64,000 nt of DNA. It comes from Isoetes taiwanensis (lineage: Eukaryota; Streptophyta; Lycopodiopsida; Isoetales; Isoetaceae). The position numbers were made by a program, and so were the translations under genes. The stretch covers positions 2,379,842-2,443,841 of the forward strand of contig JAJEKV010000030.1 of assembly GCA_021234155.1 (NCBI GenBank). Reading direction: 5' to 3'. The notes below the pieces were generated by a model. It was given only the letters and a program-made list of their open reading frames with translations, was not told where the DNA came from and searched no databases. Shown here in pieces: positions 59,115-64,000 of this stretch. Each line of letters starts with the position of its first letter. Within the stretch, counting starts at the first letter, position 1.

Positions 59115-60074
59115 AGGACAGAATGATACAAATCATCACAATGTTTCAAGCCTATAAACATTTAAATGCCCTGAGATGGCATGTTCATGTAAACTATGTT
59201 TTTTTAAACAGTAGAATTTAATACATAATGATATTCTCTGCAATTAGATTGTAAACTCTGAGCAAACTTCTTAGTATTATTGAATATTTTTATTAAGATA
59301 CAACTTGGAGAGTGAGTGTAAAAAGAGATGATGATGCTCACATTAATCTATGTCTGCTTTATCTCAATGCTCATATGATTCATATTTCAATGCTCACATG
59401 ATTTCATATTAAATGATTCAAGATATACGTTTCATCCTTTTGAATATTAGTGGTGCTTGATAAAGCATATACAGTTCTCAAAAAGACCTTGCGTATGTCA
59501 TGGGTGAACCTCTTGCAACAACAATATTCCTCAATTTAACATCAATAAGTATTGTCCTCTTGCAACAACAATATTCCCCAATATCATAACAATAGGTACT
59601 GTTGCAACAACGATTCGAAATATGGAGAAATCATGATTATAATTTGAGTTTTTCGATATAAGGTCTTAGAATTTTGGAGTGGAGATAAGCAGGACACATT
59701 TTGAATATAGAAATAATTTTTAAACTATGTAGTGATACTCTCAACAACAAAAATGAAGAGAAACCAAATCCGAATGAATGAATGAATTCACAAGAATGAA
59801 TATATATTTATGCACCTTAGAATTTTGAAAGCTGGTATATTCATGCAAAATCCCTATGTTAAGCCAATGCAAAGCATACATTTACACAGGCCACCAAGTT
59901 CAACAACATATGACATTTTGATTCCAAATCCAAATACAAGAACAATAATAGAAATTAACGACTATGACCCCATCGTGTTGTATTATATTAGTTCAATTGA
60001 AGATCTTTGTAACTCCCAATATAATACAAGCTAATACTATATTGTGCCTTATGCATTTGTAGGTTCCGACGTTA
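59115..60074. other. AT-rich non-coding DNA
   Basis: No gene recognised. Loose repeats of 'ttgcaacaacaatattcc' occur around 59,513-59,600. The stretch leads up to the Helitron-like end and may be part of that element. Confidence 0.45.
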
Positions 60075-60102
60075 GCCCAGCAATGCTGGGCATTATAACT
60101 AG
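60075..60102 (+). mobile_element. Helitron-type 3' terminus
   Basis: GCCCAGCAATGCTGGGC (60,075-60,091) forms a GC-rich hairpin. Seven bases later the sequence reads CTAG (60,099-60,102), followed by T. Hairpin, short AT-rich spacer, CTRR and a host T is the standard 3' end of plant Helitrons. No 5' TC end, Rep or helicase sequence was identified, so element length and cargo are unknown. Confidence 0.55.
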
Positions 60103-60119
60103 TACTAGGTTTCAATTCA

Positions 60120-61080
60120 CAAAATTGTCACTTTACTCTTTTGCCCCTCTTCTACTCCAGTTTCTATGCTTCTATATTTTCCACGTTGGCAATTTGCAAT
60201 AGTTTATCATTCATGTTGGTTAGGTTCCTGTTTACCATTCACATCTTCACGAGCTTCCCCTCCTTTGCTCTATTTGTACCTTTTGCTATTTATGTGCTCC
60301 TTTGTTTTTGTTGCACCCTCTGTTAGATTCATTTAATTTGCTCTAGCTATCTTGTTTGCCCATTCCTCCTCCAACTTTGAAACCCTGTTAGTTTCTAGTC
60401 TTTTTAGGAGTCTTTGGTATTTGATATTCTAGCGTGTAAGTTATTGCTTCAGTGCTAGTAAATCATTGTTCCATTACTTCTGTTGATGTTCAGATTGTTC
60501 CATTTCTTTCTTATGTTGTAATTTTGGCTCCACTTCTGCATTTTTAGCATCTCTTTTATGCTACTACTTTAATGCAGCTTCTATATTTAGCATTATCTTT
60601 TGCTTCTTTAGTGTTTCTAGTGCCATTTGTCCCATTTTTGATGTTGTTGTTTGTCCTTTTATATCATTTGTTTGGTCTTTTCATCGTATAATTTGTCTTT
60701 GTGTCACCCATTTCCATTGCTATAGTTAGTTCAATGCTTCATGTTTTGTCGTCCTGCTCATCTTCCGTATCATGTTGGTCCTTCAATGTCGTTGATCCCT
60801 TAGCCTTATTTGGTTTGTATGCTCTCTAGTTCCGTTGGTTCTTGAGTGTTCTTTTTTGCCTTGATACAATTTTAGTTATTCTTCCTTTTGTCCTTATGCT
60901 CTATTTTTTGTTCATGAGTTCCATTTGGTTTTTCTAGTCTATTAGTCCTCTTCATTGTGTATGGTCCATTTATCTCATGTTTTTGCCTTCTTTTGTCCTT
61001 GTTGGTCTATTCATCTCATTCATTTCATAGTTCTCCTTCAATCCATTAGCACCTCATTGACTCTTTTGTTGGCTCCTTTG
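60120..61080. repeat. Pyrimidine-rich degenerate repeat tract
   Basis: About 1 kb in which the plus strand is dominated by T and C, with recurring words such as TTTGTCC(T/C)TTT, 'ttccatttg' and 'tttgctct', but no fixed period visible by eye. Shorter related sequence lies at 57,130-57,420. Frames in it are low-complexity. Confidence 0.5.
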
Positions 61081-61330
61081 GGTCTACGAACGTGATCGGA
61101 GCAGGGAGGAAAAAGGATAGTTCATATCACCTCGCAACATTCAAACACCTCAGCCAGCTCAAAAATTGGCCATCAATGCTGTTAGCCGACATCCCGTAGA
61201 GGAGCCACAAGCGGGAAAGGAACGCCATATACGACATTATATGCGACGTTCTAGGTACAGCTTCCAATCCCATCCCGTTTTGAAAGAATATCTTTGTATA
61301 GATCAACTTGAGAGAACTATCTTTGATCAA
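61081..61330. other. Flank or end of copia LTR, border unresolved
   Basis: Non-coding. The distal end of the copia LTR probably lies in or near this stretch, but I could not fix it. Confidence 0.35.
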
Positions 61331-61770
61331 GACTAACTAGACAATCTTAATTTATAACTCAATGGTTTAATAGTTCAATGAAACAACAAGTTCATATAGA
61401 AGACAATACCATGGAAATAAACACCTTATGATATAAACAAATCATCTTGCTCCGAGAGCCCAAGCCCTGCTTCACAAAGCAACTCCAATTCACCTCGATG
61501 CTTAATCAATCTTCTTCTTATGATTATATAAGGCCAAGTCCGACCGCTGAGGTATAGACTCGGCCGCTTAGCATGAATCTCCGACCCCTCAGATCCATTG
61601 TCAACTTGCCATTTCGAATACATAAATGGCTCGAAACTAAAACCATTACATTATTATATGGTTTTCATTGTTTTAATAGTTATATGGTCTCTCTTCAATA
61701 TGCAACATACTTCTATCTCCATGACCATGTCTTCCTATAAATCTCACATTTAGCATGATATATTTCAACA
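61331..61770 (-). mobile_element. Copia 3' LTR (start defined, end approximate)
   Basis: On the minus strand the LTR begins TGTTGAAATATA at 61,770, directly after the polypurine tract GAAAGGGGAA (61,780-61,771), and runs down to an unresolved end near 61.3 kb. It has TATA-like and A/T-rich parts typical of an LTR (for example 'ccttatataatcat' near 61,530). Confidence 0.65.
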
Positions 61771-61789
61771 TTCCCCTTTCATGCTAAAT

Positions 61790-62045
61790 ATCTGAGTAAG
61801 TTTGATAACCTTATGCTTTTCACTGTAATAAATATAACCTCTGAATTATCAAGGCTTCACCATTGCAATTTCTAGAGGAGATAAATTCTCTGACCAACTA
61901 TTGTCTATAGAACAAACTTTCACAATTTGTATCAGCAACTTAGAGAAAATAAAATCTCTAGTCAATTGTTATCTGCTACCAGAGAAGATAAAATCCCTGA
62001 TTAACTATTGTCTGTTGGAAAGATAAAATCCCTTCATAATTTATA
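61790..62045 (-). repeat. ~41-bp tandem units before the copia LTR
   Basis: On the minus strand, units such as 'acaatagttaatcagggattttatctt', 'acaattgactagagattttatttt' and 'acaatagttggtcagagaatttatct' follow one another between the pol stop and the polypurine tract, three to four degenerate copies. They form the 3' untranslated part of the copia element. Confidence 0.7.
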
Positions 62046-62684
62046 TCAGTAACTGTTATCATCAGATTTTACCATAACTCCCAAGGCATGCTTGAATTTA
62101 TTGAACTTAACTTCTGGCAGTCCTTTAGTTAGAACATCAGATATCTGCTCATTTGTATTGATATGCTCAACTGTTATAATTCCTTTGGTCACCAAATCTC
62201 TAACAAAGTGAACATGAAGTTCAATATATTTGGTCCTTTGGTGCAGCATTGGGTTCTTAGTAATAGCAATACAACTTAAGCTATCTGAAAAGAGTATTCT
62301 TGGTCCAGCTTGACTTACCTTTAGCTCATCCAGTAGACATCTTATCCAAGCAATTTCCTTAGCAGCTAAAGATGTTGAATTGTGTTTTGCCTCTGCAGTT
62401 GACATTGCCACACAAGATTGCTTTTTGCTTTTCCATGCTACTGTAGCTCCTCCTAGCATAAGGCAATATCCAGATGTTGACTTCCTAGAATCAACATCAC
62501 TTCCCCAATATTCATCTGCATACCCTGTTAGAGTTAGTTTGTCATTATTAAATATTAATCCATGATCTTGTGTCAATTTTAGATATCTGAGCATGCTTTT
62601 AGCTGCCATCCAATGCTGATGTCCTAGATTATTTGTGAATCTACTAGATAGGCTGACTGCAAATGATAGATTTTCTTGCCTTCA
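62046..62684 (-). mobile_element. Ty1/copia RNase H domain, 3' end of pol
   Basis: The reading starts near 62,684 with L-S-F-A-V-S-L-S-S-R-F-T-N-N and runs on through A-A-K-S-M-L-R-Y-L-K, T-G-Y-A-D-E-Y-W-G-S-D, R-K-S-T-S-G-Y-C, W-K-S-K-K-Q and M-S-T-A-E-A-K-H. It then passes L-F-S-D-S-L-S-C-I-A-I, K-N-P-M-L-H-Q-R-T-K-Y and D-V-L-T-K-G-L-P to a stop at 62,046. This is the copia pol C-terminus. It stays open over about 210 codons, which suggests a fairly young copy. A-E-A-K-H replaces the usual E-A-E-Y, a change at a conserved acidic position. The rest of pol is absent upstream, where the sequence becomes unrelated. Confidence 0.9.
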
Positions 62685-63578
62685 AGAAAAGAAAAACACA
62701 GGTTTCGATCATATTGGTATTATAATTAAGAGTCAAATGGGGCATGATAACTAGACCAGTGATCAACTTATAAGGGTAGGGTCTATATTTTTTTTAAGGG
62801 CATATTTCAATTTGCCCTTAATTGTGCATGTCAAATTTTAGCATGCCCTTTTATTCAACTCCAAAACTCAAATTGCCGCCTTTTTTTTTTTTTTTAAACC
62901 AAAGTTCCCAGGAAAAGCAACCTATGTTAATAAATTGTAATCAATATAGTAAGCACTAATTAGTGGTAATCAATATAGCTTATTAGTTTCAAAAATGGGA
63001 TATAGTTTTTTAGTATATTAGTATCATATTTGAAACATATTGAATTGTGGTATGAAGCCTCGAAGGTATTATGCAAACTATCAAAATTTATTGACATAAA
63101 CATCAACATGTTCAAGCTACGGAAGTATAACCTGCTCATATTTGATGCTATTCAATCTTCCTTCACATTCTGCTGTAACAACAATAGATTAAATAAAGGC
63201 GATTAAAGCCAAAAATTATTGAAACTGTTGGATGGAACATAATAGAAAATTGACAGAAGAGCTTGCTCCCATGTACGTGTTTGCTAGATTTTTGCTATCC
63301 ATTTTTCCTTCTCTCGCTAGACAAAAGGAAATCGCATTTATTAATTTTACTCCGCCATTGGGTTGAGACACTAATCAAATTTGATTGACCCTCTTCAACA
63401 TACTCAAGTACTTTTTATGGTCCAGTGTTTAGTAAGTCTTCAAAATTCAACACGAGATAAGATAATAAATATTAGAGATAGAAACAAATTGATATGAAAT
63501 CTTTATTTAAAAAAGAACTTCTTAAAGTTTTTCTAAATTGTTGCCCTTATTTTCAAGGGTCTCTCTATTTTTACCCTT
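62685..63578. other. AT-rich non-coding DNA
   Basis: No gene recognised. A T-run lies at about 62,880-62,896. It could include the 3' untranslated region of the gene at 63,579-64,000. Confidence 0.5.
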
Positions 63579-64000
63579 CTATGGTGAGTTATGAATATGA
63601 CGTTGCCATGGCAACGTTGCCAACGTTGGACCATCTTTAGATATTTTTGGTGGTGTCACTGAACCAGACTCAAAACCCTGTAACAAGCAACGAAAACGAT
63701 TAGTCAGAACAGAAAAAGAGCAATGGAGTGTATTGCAGAGACTCACTACTGGAGCAAACTACAAGAATAAGCTTGATTTCATGCAAAAAAAAACTTACAA
63801 AGGTATTTCCGGCGTTAGTGGGCGCCAAAAATGCTGGAGCCCTCAATTTGGAGGAGTACAACGCTTTGAACATCTCAACGATAAGTTCCTTTTCTGCAGA
63901 AAGTAAGAATCGAGAAAACTTCGTCTCAATAGCAAGGACTTTACCAATCTCAAACAAGTATCTTAAACATTCGGATTTTAACCGCGACAAGTGGTACATC
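63579..64000 (-). CDS. Last exons of an unknown gene, cut by the window edge
   Basis: Two exons on the minus strand. The upstream one (64,000 or beyond to 63,799) is open and ends ...A-P-T-N-A-G-N-T-F at a GTAAGT donor. It contains L-K-S-E-C-L-R-Y-L-F-E-I-G-K-V-L and F-L-L-S-A-E-K-E-L-I-V-E-M-F, a helical stretch. The intron is 63,798-63,678 (ends TTACAG). The last exon, 63,677-63,579, continues in frame as G-F-E-S-G-S-V-T-P-P-K-I-S-K-D-G-P and ends at a TAG. Both splice sites and the shared frame support a real gene. I do not recognise the family from this C-terminal part. Confidence 0.55.

Overview
The window looks like nuclear DNA of a land plant with a large, repeat-rich genome. Supporting signs are PLS-type pentatricopeptide (PPR) fragments, glycine-rich cell-wall-type proteins with signal peptides, GT-AG introns, plant-type L1, Ty3/gypsy and Ty1/copia remnants, a probable Helitron end, and very low coding density. 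A fern or other seed-free plant is my best guess, but nothing here proves the lineage. Almost none of the proteins is intact.

Layout. 1-3,062: A/purine-rich non-coding DNA with degenerate short tandem repeats. 3,063-15,044: a tandem array of three ~3.94-kb units with no recognised protein. 15,045-22,372: AT-rich intergenic DNA with short duplications. 22,373-23,600: 3' part of a LINE on the minus strand, ending in an (AGAAT)n tail. 23,601-30,123: intergenic DNA, one possible spliced gene (26.5-27.9 kb) and LINE 3'-end copies. 30,134-30,431: a truncated LINE insertion. 30,663-32,137 (minus) and 37,513-38,260 (plus): two divergent, related glycine-rich protein genes with matching promoters, each broken by one frameshift. 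38,977-44,131: a same-strand run of broken gene pieces: an isoaspartyl-dipeptidase (IadA) homologue, two PPR pieces, a CPSF-A/DDB1-family piece and an exosome RRP42 piece; the dipeptidase and RRP42 pieces clearly keep introns. 44,140-47,130: intergenic DNA with two LINE/SINE-like elements. 47,130-57,110: a nest of retroelements in which a full-length L1 (48,537-56,405, target duplication TCACATGCATT) interrupts an older reverse transcriptase gene that lies next to a gypsy pol fragment. 58,159-59,114: exon-like blocks of an unknown protein. 60,075-60,102: a Helitron-type 3' end. 60,120-61,080: a pyrimidine-rich tract. About 61.3-62.7 kb: 3' end of a copia element with its polypurine tract and LTR start. 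63,579-64,000: last exons of an unknown gene that runs out of the window.

The only plausible working genes are the two glycine-rich protein genes (if their frameshifts are sequence errors), the spliced gene at the right edge, and perhaps the small spliced gene at 58-59 kb. Many differences between the 3.94-kb repeat copies fall at CAG/CTG sites. That pattern suggests consensus errors at methylated CHG sites, so single-base frameshifts in this window should be read with care.
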